Assembly (NCBI GenBank): GCA_900319365.1
Contig: ONOE01000003.1
Location: 135,444-199,443 of the forward strand
Direction of reading: 5' to 3'
Origin: an uncultured bacterium
Lineage (GTDB): Bacteria; Cyanobacteriota; Vampirovibrionia; Gastranaerophilales; Gastranaerophilaceae
DNA: 64,000 nt
This document shows positions 8,655-18,100 of the stretch, piece by piece; the stretch's first letter is position 1, and each line of letters starts with the position of its first letter. A model generated the notes under the pieces. It had not been told where the DNA came from. It ran no database searches and saw nothing but the letters and a program-made list of their open reading frames with translations. A program made the translations under genes and the position numbers.

Positions 8655-9476
8655 ATGACCACTATAAAAAAACAATTTACAATAACCGGTAACGGCTTAA
8701 TGAAAAATAAGCCGTGCGAAGTTACATTTTTGCCGTCAAATTCCGGCGAAATAAGATATTTTGTCAAAGGCAACGATTACTTTACGGCAAATGTTGATAA
8801 CGTGCTTGCAACGGATCATTGCGTTGTTTTGGGTAACAAAAAATCCAAAGCGATATTAACAGAACACCTGACGGCTGCTCTTGCATTTTGTCATATTGAT
8901 TCAATTGATATTTGTATGACCGAAAGCGAAGTTCCGATTTTGGACGGAAGTTCAAAACAATGGGTCGAGGCATTTAAAAAAGCGGGAATTGATAAACCTT
9001 TATTTGCAAAAAGCAAAAAATACACGGTGTCTGAACCTGTTTATTATTTGAACGGGAAAACGAGCCTTGTGGTTTTGCCCGACAAAGATTTATTTATTTC
9101 TTATGCTGTTAATTATAACCATGCGGATTTAAAGCGCAGGTTTGTGAATTACGATGCGAAAAACCCCGATGAAATAATTGAAGCAAGGACTTTTGGTTTT
9201 TATCATGATTTAAAGAAATTCCAAATGCTGGGGTTTGCGCAGGGTGCAAATATTGATAATACTCTGGGCTTTATGGATGACGGAACATATTCTGTTCCTT
9301 TAAGATCGGATTTAGAACCTGTTAAGCATAAAATGCTTGATTTGGTTGGCGATTTGTATTTGACGGGCTTTAATCCGCTTGATTTCAAATGCCAAATTCT
9401 TGCAAAAGAAGCGGGACATGCAGTCCATTTAAAATTAGCGAGGGTATTAAAAGATAAAATTATAGAAGTAAAATGA
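8655..9476 (+). CDS. lpxC: UDP-3-O-acyl-N-acetylglucosamine deacetylase LpxC
   Basis: LpxC is the zinc deacetylase that commits to lipid A synthesis. The 273 residues are slightly short for the family. Zinc and catalytic residues are visible: TEHLTAAL (Glu and first His ligand), the KHKMLDLVGD segment (second His and Asp ligands) and AGHAVHLKLARVL (general acid His). EVPILDGSS and EARTFGF are also family hallmarks. It starts 11 bases after lpxD, and its TGA lies within the ATGA formed with a possible upstream fabZ start. No fusion to FabZ, unlike in Bacteroidetes. Confidence 0.94.
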   Translation: MTTIKKQFTITGNGLMKNKPCEVTFLPSNSGEIRYFVKGNDYFTANVDNVLATDHCVVLGNKKSKAILTEHLTAALAFCHIDSIDICMTESEVPILDGSSKQWVEAFKKAGIDKPLFAKSKKYTVSEPVYYLNGKTSLVVLPDKDLFISYAVNYNHADLKRRFVNYDAKNPDEIIEARTFGFYHDLKKFQMLGFAQGANIDNTLGFMDDGTYSVPLRSDLEPVKHKMLDLVGDLYLTGFNPLDFKCQILAKEAGHAVHLKLARVLKDKIIEVK

Positions 9477-9499
9477 GAATAGAAGAAAGGGTAAAAAAA

Positions 9500-9952
9500 A
9501 TGACAGAAGAAATTAAAGAAGAACCTATCAGTTTGGATATTCAACAAATTATGAATATCCTTCCTCACAGATATCCGTTTTTGCTTGTAGATAGAATTAC
9601 GGAATGTGTTCCCGGTAAATATAGCAAAGGCTACAAAAATTTAACAATGAATGAAGAATTTTTCCAAGGGCATTTCCCCGGAAATCCCGTAATGCCTGGC
9701 GTTTTACAATTGGAGGCTATGGCTCAATGCTCTGCTCCTATTTTGTTAAAGCTCCCTCAATTTAAAGGCAAATTGGCTTTGTATGCAGGGGTTGAAAATG
9801 CAAGATTTAAAAGCATCGTAAGACCCGGTGATAAATTTGAAATGTCTATCGAATTAACCAAGTTAAGAGGACCGATTTGCAAGACTCACGGTACAGGTTC
9901 GGTTGACGGAAAAGTTTGTGTTGAAGCAGATATGACTTTTGCTTTGACATAA
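9500..9952 (+). CDS. fabZ: 3-hydroxyacyl-ACP dehydratase FabZ
   Basis: FabZ dehydrates 3-hydroxyacyl-ACP in fatty-acid elongation. The hot-dog fold signature is clear: LPHRYPFLLVDRI, then HFPGNPVMPGVLQLEAMAQ with the active-site His and Glu. The frame also permits ATG 9473, which overlaps the lpxC stop as ATGA. ATG 9500 is preferred because AAAGGG lies 8 bases before it and the 150-residue product matches the family. Pairing with lpxC balances use of hydroxyacyl-ACP between phospholipid and lipid A. A strong terminator follows. Confidence 0.93.
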   Translation: MTEEIKEEPISLDIQQIMNILPHRYPFLLVDRITECVPGKYSKGYKNLTMNEEFFQGHFPGNPVMPGVLQLEAMAQCSAPILLKLPQFKGKLALYAGVENARFKSIVRPGDKFEMSIELTKLRGPICKTHGTGSVDGKVCVEADMTFALT

Positions 9953-9982
9953 GTAATTCAATTAAAAAAAATATATAATAAA

Positions 9983-10016
9983 AGCGGAGTTTGAAAATTC
10001 AAACTCCGCTTTTTTC
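9983..10016. terminator. Bidirectional terminator between fabZ and hppA
   Basis: The 13-base arm AGCGGAGTTTGAA (9983-9995) is repeated exactly inverted at 9998-10010, followed by TTTTTT. A-rich DNA lies on the other side, so it can serve both convergent genes. Confidence 0.9.
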
Positions 10017-10039
10017 TATTGTATAACTTCTTTGAAAAG

Positions 10040-12478
10040 TTATTGTTGTTCGTTTGTTTCCGCTTCGCTGCTTACGGGGATCCTCATCGCATAGAATGAT
10101 CTTATTACGAAAATCAATGCGATTACTAAGAATGCCCAGCCAAAGTACGGAGCAATTTCACGGAAGTTTTCGTTGATAGCAATTTCCATTGCCAGTAATC
10201 CGAATAATGTCGTAAATTTGATTATCGGGTTCATTGCAACAGAAGATGTATCTTTGAACGGATCACCGACCGTGTCGCCGACAACGGTTGCTTCGTGCAA
10301 AGGTGTTCCTTTTTCGTCCAAATCAACTTCAACGATTTTCTTTGCGTTATCCCAGCAGCCGCCTGCGTTTGCCATAAATACCGCTTGGAACAAACCGAAA
10401 ATGGCGATTGCAATCAGATAACTGATAAAGAATGCAACTGCAAGTTTTGTTTTTACACTCGGAGCTGATAAGCATGCAAGTGCAAGAGCGAATGTGAATA
10501 ATGCCGCAAAGATGTTTATCATACCTTTTTGAGCATATTGAGTACAAATTTTTACAACTTCTTTTGAATTTGCCAGATTTGCGCTCTTTTCATCGGTTTC
10601 GCCGAGCTTGATATGCTTTTTAATGTATTCGGTTGCTCTGTATGCACCTGTTGTAACAGCCTGCATTGAAGCTCCGCTGAACCAGTAAATTACGGCGCCG
10701 CCCATTAAAAGACCTAATAATACATACGGATTTAACAGATTTAAAATCGTTGCCGGATCTATATGCAGCGTGTTTCTGATAACAAGAATCAATGAGAAAA
10801 TCATTGTAGTTGCACCGACAACAGCCGTACCGATTAAAACGGGTTTTGAAGTTGCCTTGAATGTGTTGCCTGCGCCATCGTTTTCTTCTAAGTATTTTTT
10901 AGCATTTTCAAAATCGGGTTCAAATCCGTATTGATTTTTGATTTCTTCTTTAATATTCGGAACATCTTCAATCAATGATAATTCGTAAACCGATTGAGCG
11001 TTATCCGTTACGGGACCGTAAGAATCAACGGCAATCGTAACAGGTCCCATTCCTAAGAAACCGAATGCGACTAAACCGAATGCAAATACAGAAGAATATC
11101 CCATTAAACTTGACGGGATATGTGTACTTACAACATAAGCAATTGCCATCAACATTGTGATAACCGAACCTATCCAGAATGCTGAAAAATCGCCCGATAC
11201 AATGCCTGACAAAATGTTTAACGATGCTCCGCCTTCACGTGAAGCGGTTACGACTTCTTGAGTATGTTTTGCTTTAGGTGATGTGAATATCTTAGTAAAT
11301 TCAGGAATTAATGCAGCACCCAAAGTCCCGCAAGAAATGATTGTTGCAAGTATGAACCAGATGCCGTGTCCGAGGTGATTTAATAACCATGCACTTACAC
11401 CGTAAGTCATACCGATAGATAAAATTGAAGTTAACCATACAAGTCTTGTTAATGATACTTCAAAATCAAATTTAGGTGTTCTTTTTGCATAGGCATCATC
11501 AAAAATATGATTTACCCAGTAAGCAATAACCGAGGTTACAATCATTAAGAATCTCATAACAAAAATCCAAGCTAACAATTGAACCTGATTTTCCTGCCCG
11601 AAAACGGCAAGTAATATGAAGCTGACTAATGCAACGCCTGTTACACCGTAGGTTTCAAAACCGTCTGCCGTCGGTCCGATTGAATCGCCCGCATTATCAC
11701 CCGTACAATCTGCGATAACACCGGGGTTTCTCGGGTCATCTTCTTTAATACCGAATTGAATTTTCATTAAATCAGATCCGATATCTGCGATTTTTGTAAA
11801 AATGCCGCCTGCAACACGCAAAGCCGAAGCGCCTAAAGATTCACCGATTGCAAAACCAATAAAACAAGCACCTGCAATCTTTGACGGTACAAATAGCAAA
11901 ATTGTAAGCATTAAAATAAGTTCAACCGATACAAGCAAAACACCTATACTCATACCTGCTTTTAAAGGTATATTTAGGATACTTAAAGGTTTTCCTTTTA
12001 AAGAAACAAAAGCCGTTCTTGCATTTGCAAGGGTATTCATTCTGATACCGAACCATGCAACAGCATAAGAGCCTAAAATACCTATAACAGACCAGCCAAG
12101 AATTGTTAAAACTCCGCCCCAGCCCATTTTTTGCAGGTAGCCAAAATAAAATGCAATGCACAAGCCGATTACGACTTCCAAGCAAAGCAAGAATTTACCC
12201 TGCTGAATTAAATATGTTTTACAGGTTTCAAAAATCGTATTTCCGACATCAGCCATAGCTTTATGGACTTTTAAATTTTTAACCTGATTAAATTTCCATA
12301 AGCCGAAAATTAAACCGAGTATTGAAACACCGATACCGATAAGCAGTAAATGATAACTGCACGGGGAGATGTGTTTAATGCTCGGGACAATGAGATCCGC
12401 CTCGCTTGCAAAAGCAGGAGTTTCCATTATGGCAAGAGAAAAAAGTAATCCTGCCAAAGATGTAATTTTTTTAATCAT
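10040..12478 (-). CDS. hppA: Membrane-bound ion-pumping pyrophosphatase
   Basis: This protein hydrolyses pyrophosphate and pumps H+ (or Na+) across the membrane, an energy saver typical of fermenters. The 812 residues carry about 16 membrane helices and the catalytic segments EDDPRNPGVIADC and GDNAGDSIGPTADGFETYGV. A second acidic cluster is in the last third (GDTVGDPFKDTSS). It has the D-C-T-G-D-N-A-G-D variant, not the more common D-N-V-G-D-N-V-G-D. In GNTFKATSK, a Lys sits where K+-dependent enzymes have Ala, which suggests K+ independence. The first 25 residues look like a cleavable signal (ETPAFASEA). AAGGAGAG precedes the ATG. Ion specificity cannot be settled here. Confidence 0.93.
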   Translation of the reverse strand: MIKKITSLAGLLFSLAIMETPAFASEADLIVPSIKHISPCSYHLLLIGIGVSILGLIFGLWKFNQVKNLKVHKAMADVGNTIFETCKTYLIQQGKFLLCLEVVIGLCIAFYFGYLQKMGWGGVLTILGWSVIGILGSYAVAWFGIRMNTLANARTAFVSLKGKPLSILNIPLKAGMSIGVLLVSVELILMLTILLFVPSKIAGACFIGFAIGESLGASALRVAGGIFTKIADIGSDLMKIQFGIKEDDPRNPGVIADCTGDNAGDSIGPTADGFETYGVTGVALVSFILLAVFGQENQVQLLAWIFVMRFLMIVTSVIAYWVNHIFDDAYAKRTPKFDFEVSLTRLVWLTSILSIGMTYGVSAWLLNHLGHGIWFILATIISCGTLGAALIPEFTKIFTSPKAKHTQEVVTASREGGASLNILSGIVSGDFSAFWIGSVITMLMAIAYVVSTHIPSSLMGYSSVFAFGLVAFGFLGMGPVTIAVDSYGPVTDNAQSVYELSLIEDVPNIKEEIKNQYGFEPDFENAKKYLEENDGAGNTFKATSKPVLIGTAVVGATTMIFSLILVIRNTLHIDPATILNLLNPYVLLGLLMGGAVIYWFSGASMQAVTTGAYRATEYIKKHIKLGETDEKSANLANSKEVVKICTQYAQKGMINIFAALFTFALALACLSAPSVKTKLAVAFFISYLIAIAIFGLFQAVFMANAGGCWDNAKKIVEVDLDEKGTPLHEATVVGDTVGDPFKDTSSVAMNPIIKFTTLFGLLAMEIAINENFREIAPYFGWAFLVIALIFVIRSFYAMRIPVSSEAETNEQQ

Positions 12479-12510
12479 ATATTACTCTCCTTTTTATAAC
12501 ACGACAATTT

Positions 12511-12539
12511 ATTATAATTTATTTTAGCGATTTAAACAA
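12511..12539 (-). promoter_or_regulatory. hppA promoter
   Basis: On the minus strand: TTGTTT (12539-12534), a 17-base spacer, TATAAT (12516-12511). The ATG lies 33 bases beyond the -10 box, with a good ribosome site in between. Confidence 0.7.
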
Positions 12540-12557
12540 TATATTTACATTTTGACA

Positions 12558-13289
12558 TTAAAAACTAATCGGAAAAAACGGACTGTGTTCATCTGCTTTG
12601 ACAATTTCAACACCGCTCCCGATAAGCCTTTTGAATACCGGTAAAACAAGCACTTCGCTTTCAAAATGCCCTACATCATATAAAACAATCGGGCTTTCAA
12701 GCGCCGTATGGAATTTTAAATCCCCCGTAACAAGGCAATCTGCACCGAGATTTTTGGCATCATTTATAAATTCGCTGCCTGAACCTGCGCAAAATGCAAT
12801 CTTTTTAAGCGATTTAACATTTTGATTATTGACAAGCCGTGCATTTGGCGAAATTGTTTTAATATTTTTCGAAAAATCCGATATTAAAATTTCTTTTTTT
12901 AAATCCAAAATTCTTAAAAATTCATCGGGCGTAAAAGTTATTTGCGGCGGATTTTGGCAGTATTTATCAAGTCCGTTGAGGAGCAGATTTTTTATCAAAG
13001 TATCCGTTGTTCCGCCGTGCGCTTTATCAAGGTTTGTGTGGGCGCAATAAATATTTATATCTCCCCAGTTTAATTTTGCATAAAATAGCGGATGGTGCGA
13101 AACAATCATATCGCAATGATTTTCTTTTGCCTGCTTTATTATGTTATCGGTTACGGTCAGGCAAAGCATAATTTTTTTTATCTCGTCATAACCTTGAACG
13201 TCAACTCCCCATCCCGAGCAATCCCATTCTTCCTGAGTAGAAAGGGGTGCAAAAGCTTCTATCTTTTTAGAGATTTCATACTTGTTCAT
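12558..13289 (-). CDS. Nif3/YqfO-family dinuclear metal protein
   Basis: The 243-residue protein belongs to the Nif3-like family (annotated in some databases as GTP cyclohydrolase 1 type 2), hexameric rings with a two-metal site. The metal ligands are visible: SHHPLFY (about 64-70), HTNLD (about 84-88) and, near the C-terminus, DVGHFESE. GDLKFH is also conserved. The biological substrate of the family is not firmly established. Its start overlaps the end of coaBC by 14 bases, so it is the last gene of gmk-coaBC-nif3. Confidence 0.88.
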   Translation of the reverse strand: MNKYEISKKIEAFAPLSTQEEWDCSGWGVDVQGYDEIKKIMLCLTVTDNIIKQAKENHCDMIVSHHPLFYAKLNWGDINIYCAHTNLDKAHGGTTDTLIKNLLLNGLDKYCQNPPQITFTPDEFLRILDLKKEILISDFSKNIKTISPNARLVNNQNVKSLKKIAFCAGSGSEFINDAKNLGADCLVTGDLKFHTALESPIVLYDVGHFESEVLVLPVFKRLIGSGVEIVKADEHSPFFPISF

Positions 13290-14478
13290 TCACAATCCAA
13301 TCCAGTATTTGCTTTGCGATAACGATTTTGGGAGCTTTTTCAAGCTGTGTTTTTCTGCCGTCTTTTGAAAAAATCGTAACTTCGTTATAATCTGCGTAAA
13401 ACCCGATATCTTTTTTTGAAATATCATTTGCAACAAGATAATCGCAGCCTTTGTTTTTTAATTTTTTCTGCGCATTTTCAAGTAAATTTTCCGATTCTGC
13501 ACAAAATCCGATTATTACGGGTTTTGAATTTGTACCTTTTTTTTGAACCAATTCTTTTAAAATATCAGGGTTTTTTACAAGTTCGAGGGTGAGGGTTTCG
13601 TCATCTTTTCCCGTCTTTTTGATTTTCTGTTCGGAAGGATTTTTTACCCTGTAATCTGCAACGGCGGCTGCCATAATTATATAATCCGCATCTTCAAATT
13701 CTTCATTCACGGCATTTTGCATAGAAATTGCGGATTTTACTTTGACCGTTTTAAACGGAGCTTCTATGTATTTTGTGGTTATTAATGTTACGTCAGCTCC
13801 CATTCTGCTTGCGGATTTTGCCAGAGCAACCCCCATTTTGCCTGACGAATAGTTTGAAATATATCTGACCGGATCAATATCTTCAATCGTTCCGCCTGAA
13901 GTTATTACAACTTTTTTGTCTTTTAATTTTTGCGAATAATCAAGCATAAATTCTATGGCATTAAAAATTTTATCAATTGAACAAAGCCTGCCTTTGCCCG
14001 AATATCCGCAGGCTAAAAAGCCTTCTTCGGGTTCTATAAAATCGACCCCTCGGGCTTTCAGGTTGCAAATATTTTCTTGCAATGCTTCGTTTCTCCACAT
14101 ATTAACATTCATTGCGGGTGCAATAATCATAGGTTTTGTGAAAGCACAGGCAACGGAAGTTAAAAGATTGTCAGCAACGGAAGTTGCGATTTTTGAAATC
14201 GTATTTGCCGTTGCGGGGGCAATAACCATAATATCAGCCCAATCTGCAAGGCTTATGTGCTCGGGGTGCCAATCTTTAACATCAAATTCGTTAACAAAAA
14301 CATTGCTTTGAGTAAGGCTTTGGAGTGTCAGCCTTGTTACAAAATTAAGAGCATTCGGGGTACATACGACTTTTACGTTTGCTCCTGCTTTTTTCAAATC
14401 TCTTATAAGCGTACAAATTTTATATGCGGCAATTCCGCCCGTCATTCCTATCAGTATATTCTTATTTTCAACAGTCAT
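13276..14478 (-). CDS. coaBC: Bifunctional phosphopantothenoylcysteine decarboxylase / phosphopantothenate-cysteine ligase
   Basis: CoaBC performs two successive steps of coenzyme A synthesis. The N-terminal CoaC flavoprotein half shows GMTGGIAAYK, the active-site His in DWHPEHISLADWAD, the PAMN substrate clamp (APAMNVNMW) and the ACGYSGKGR active-Cys loop. The CoaB half shows ITSGGTIEDIDPVRYISN, NYSSGKMG and AAAVADYR. ATG 14478 gives the standard start a few residues before the Rossmann glycines. ATG 14514 would add 12 residues. Neither has a clear ribosome site. It lies 75 bases after gmk. The usual gmk-rpoZ-coaBC order is kept except that rpoZ is missing. Confidence 0.93.
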   Translation of the reverse strand: MTVENKNILIGMTGGIAAYKICTLIRDLKKAGANVKVVCTPNALNFVTRLTLQSLTQSNVFVNEFDVKDWHPEHISLADWADIMVIAPATANTISKIATSVADNLLTSVACAFTKPMIIAPAMNVNMWRNEALQENICNLKARGVDFIEPEEGFLACGYSGKGRLCSIDKIFNAIEFMLDYSQKLKDKKVVITSGGTIEDIDPVRYISNYSSGKMGVALAKSASRMGADVTLITTKYIEAPFKTVKVKSAISMQNAVNEEFEDADYIIMAAAVADYRVKNPSEQKIKKTGKDDETLTLELVKNPDILKELVQKKGTNSKPVIIGFCAESENLLENAQKKLKNKGCDYLVANDISKKDIGFYADYNEVTIFSKDGRKTQLEKAPKIVIAKQILDWIVNEQV

Positions 14479-14553
14479 AAGTAAATCGTGCCAGTTCCAA
14501 GAAATTAAATTCATTAATATAATAGCATATAAATTTTTTAACGGAGCAGATTT

Positions 14554-15108
14554 TTATTCGGATTTTTTTACAATTTCTTCAATTTCGCTTACCGCACGAT
14601 CGACATCATCATTGACAACGGTGTAGTCGTATTGCTTGGCTCTTTCAAGCTCGATTGAAACCTGCGAAAGTCGCTTTTGAATGGTTTCTTCGTCCTCGGT
14701 GTGCCTGCCTCTTAAACGGTGCTCAAGTTCTTCAATGCTTGGCGGAGCAATAAAGATAAATACGGCTTCAGGGATTTTTTTCTTAACCTGTAATGCGCCT
14801 TGGGTGTCTATTTCTAAAATTACATGAAATCCTTCACGCAGTTTTTCTTCAATATATTTTTTCTTTGTCCCATAATAGTGCTCTGCAAATTTTGCATATT
14901 CTAAAAATTTATTCTCACGGATATTTTTTTCAAATTCTTCGTTTGAAAGGAAGAAGTAATTAACGCCGTCGGTTTCCCCCGGGCGAGGTTTTCTTGTGGT
15001 GCAGGAAACAGACAGCACAAAATCTTTATGCTTTTGCATAAATCTGTTTATGACAGTACCTTTGCCGACACCCGAAAACCCTGAAATTACGAATAATTTT
15101 TTGTTCAT
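14554..15108 (-). CDS. gmk: Guanylate kinase
   Basis: This enzyme phosphorylates GMP to GDP. The P-loop GFSGVGKGT, the GMP-binding TTRKPRPGE...YFF segment, the YGT motif and the RLRGRHTEDEE lid are all present; the product is 184 residues from ATG 15108. An extension to TTG 15126 is possible but unlikely. A TACAAT box (15119-15114 on the minus strand) sits exactly six bases before this ATG and no ribosome site is visible, so the mRNA may be leaderless. It begins the cluster gmk-coaBC-nif3. Confidence 0.94.
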   Translation of the reverse strand: MNKKLFVISGFSGVGKGTVINRFMQKHKDFVLSVSCTTRKPRPGETDGVNYFFLSNEEFEKNIRENKFLEYAKFAEHYYGTKKKYIEEKLREGFHVILEIDTQGALQVKKKIPEAVFIFIAPPSIEELEHRLRGRHTEDEETIQKRLSQVSIELERAKQYDYTVVNDDVDRAVSEIEEIVKKSE

Positions 15109-15159
15109 GTAGCTATTGTAGCACAAAAAATAAAAAGAGGGTTAATAAATAATGATTAG

Positions 15160-18100
15160 TTATTTGTCCTTTGCGGGGGTGCCGGATGTTTGTGTTTGCG
15201 GCATTGTTTGATTAGCCTTTGATGCAGCATTGCGCAAAAGTTTACCCAAATTTATTGCGCTCTGTCCCGCATTTTGTTTGATATTGCGAATGTTTTGTCC
15301 CGTTTGTTCAAGTGATTGTTTCTCGTTTTCAACTTTCTGCTTTTGGGTGTTTACAATATTCGTAACATTTGTTTTTACGTTCTTAACGGTATTTTTTGCC
15401 GCCGTTATTTGATTATTAACATTCGTTTTTGCAGCCTGAACAGCTTGTTTTACGTCCTGTTTAACATTCATTTGAGTTGTATCGCAGGTCGAAAGCCATC
15501 TGAAGCTCCTTATTGATGATGCCTTATAAATACTGCCGATAAATACAACCTTAAAATCCTTATAAGACTTGCTGCCTGAGGTTAGCGCAGGGATAAGTTT
15601 TATGTTTTCCGTATTCGGATTTTGGGTCAATTTATCAAGCATTGCCGCCGTATTTGCCCCGAATTTCGGAATATAAGAAAGCAATTTTGATGCTGTCAAT
15701 TGTCCGAACGGTCCTAAAAGCGATACGACTTTTGAATCCAATCTGCCGAGGATATTAAGGTTTGCATAGCTTGAAGGCAGGTTATAATAACCTTTTACAT
15801 AGTATGACATTAACGGACCCTCAACCTTGATATTTTGCAAATTCGCTTCAGCTCCGTTCATTTTGATATCACCCTTTATGGATTTAAATTTATCCGTTTG
15901 CTGAATTGCCGTAGCCGTAGATAATGCCGAAATTGCAGATTTTAAAATCGAAACGGATTCGATATTTTGCGCTTTTACAAAATTCTCAAATTTACCTATG
16001 CTTACAAATCTGCCGTCATCTATATTAAAATCAATATTTCCTTTTATAGATTTAATTATTTGGGTATCGGTTACGCCGTTTCCAGTAAGGTTTGCGCCGA
16101 AACTCAAATCTCCCGTCAGAGCTTTTGAAATTCCCGTTGATGCTTCAATCGCATTCATAGAATTAAGCCCTTTGCCTTTTATATCTATTCCGAACGCAAA
16201 ATGCGGAATGTCATAGGTTAACTTGCCGTTTATTTTCCCATCATAAGCATCTGCGCTGATATCGCTTAAATTAAATGTCGTAAAATTATTGTTGAGGTTA
16301 AATTTTGCGCCTAAATTTGTGCCGACAATCATTCCCATCATAATCCTGTCGGCTGTTGCGCTGCCCGTAATTCCTCTGCCGTCTAAATGAGCGCTGAGAT
16401 TAATCAGGGCAAAATCCAAATTCTTTGATGAAATATCTTTAGCGTTAACTTTGCCTTTGATTTTGTAATCTGTCAAGCCGCCCGAGATATTAACGTTTCC
16501 GTTACCCGTGATGTTTGAAATTCCGCCAATCCCCGGAATCGGGAACGAAATATTTCTCGGAACGGATATATTTAAATCCGCATCAGGGTTTGAAAAATTG
16601 CTTATCGTACCCGTTAATGATGCAATTTTATTTGCGCCCGCATAGAGTCCCGAATTTCTGAAAGTCAACGTTCCGTTTTCAATTTTTATATCGGAATGAA
16701 TTTTTGCGGTTCTGTTTTTTAAAGCTTTAATATCTAAAAATCTGACGTAACCGTGAGGGGTTGCATTCAGGTTAAATGCAATATTCTGGCTTTTAGCGTT
16801 GCCGCTTGCTTTGACACTTAACGGCATTGAACCCGCATAAGGAAACATCGAGCGCATATTTGTCGGTATAAACGCCGCAACATCTCGGGATGCAAGGCTG
16901 CCTTTCGCCGTTATATTTATGTTTAATTTATCGTTTAAATAATCTTTGACTTTCCCTTGAACGTCAACTCTTGAATTATTTATAAGTACGTAAGAATTAT
17001 TAATTGTGATATCTTTTTTATCGGCTTTTAAATTCATTTTTGGAACAGAAACGGAGGCTGTCGGGTTTTTAAGTTTCAACGAATTAATCCCGATAAGTCC
17101 GCCGAAATCTTTTTCGTCAATGACAAGTTTAACAAGCGCATTATTTAATAATAATCTGATATTTGCGCCTTTATTATAAATATTTATGTTGTCAATATTT
17201 AAAGAAATGTCGGGTTTAATTTTTGTCAATTTTCCTTTAACTACGGCTTTTAATGACAGAGTACCGGATGAAATATTGTTTTCATTTAACAATTTTATTT
17301 GTCCGATACTTGCAAGCAAACCTTTAACGGGCAATTTGTCAGCTGTTAATATTAAATCCGCAACCGATTTTTCAGATATTGTTCCCGATAATTTTAAAGG
17401 ATGCCCCAATATCGAAAAGCCTGATTTCTTAATATTAATATTATTATCGTTCAAATCAATATCAGCACTTATCTTGTCAACCAAAACATTGTATGCCGCA
17501 AAATTTATGCTTGAGGGTAAAATTTTCAAACTTCCGCTTGAGCGGACTTTTTTCATATTAGATTTGATTTTGAAATTCGCATCAATTGATCCTTTTGCGC
17601 TGACGGTTTTTAAATCTTCCCTGCCGAAAGATTGAGCAAGACTGTCTAATACTCTTATAATATTATTTAATTTCGCATTAGAATAAACACTCAAATCAAC
17701 AGACGGATGCTTGCCTGATTTGATATTACCCAGAATTTGAGTTTTCTCTTTTGTGTCCGTTGAAGTATAAAAAACCGAATCAATGTCGGTTCTTTTTCCT
17801 CTGAATTTCAGTTTTGCGTAACCGTCAGGCAATTGATGCCCGTTTGAAATTACGCTAAAGCTGTTGATTTCAAATTTCCCTCTTTGTTTGGGATTTTTAA
17901 AAGTCCCGGAAGTTTTTATATCGGCTTTTAAATCAGCCTTAAATCCGGTTTTATTTATTGATTTAAATAAATCTTCAACATTGATTGAAACTGACGGTTT
18001 GGTGTTTGCGCTTTGAGAAGCGGTTTTCGGCGCAAAAATTAAATCGTCAAAAGAAGTTTCGGGCATAATTTTATTATAAATTTTGATATCATATTTTGAC

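Noticed and set aside
10905..10925. GGTTCAAATCC, the T-arm-like sequence of a tRNA
   Set aside because: It lies inside hppA in coding frame, and no acceptor or anticodon stem could be built around it.
14479..14553. rpoZ between gmk and coaBC
   Set aside because: The gap is only 75 bases with no room for the gene, so rpoZ must be elsewhere.
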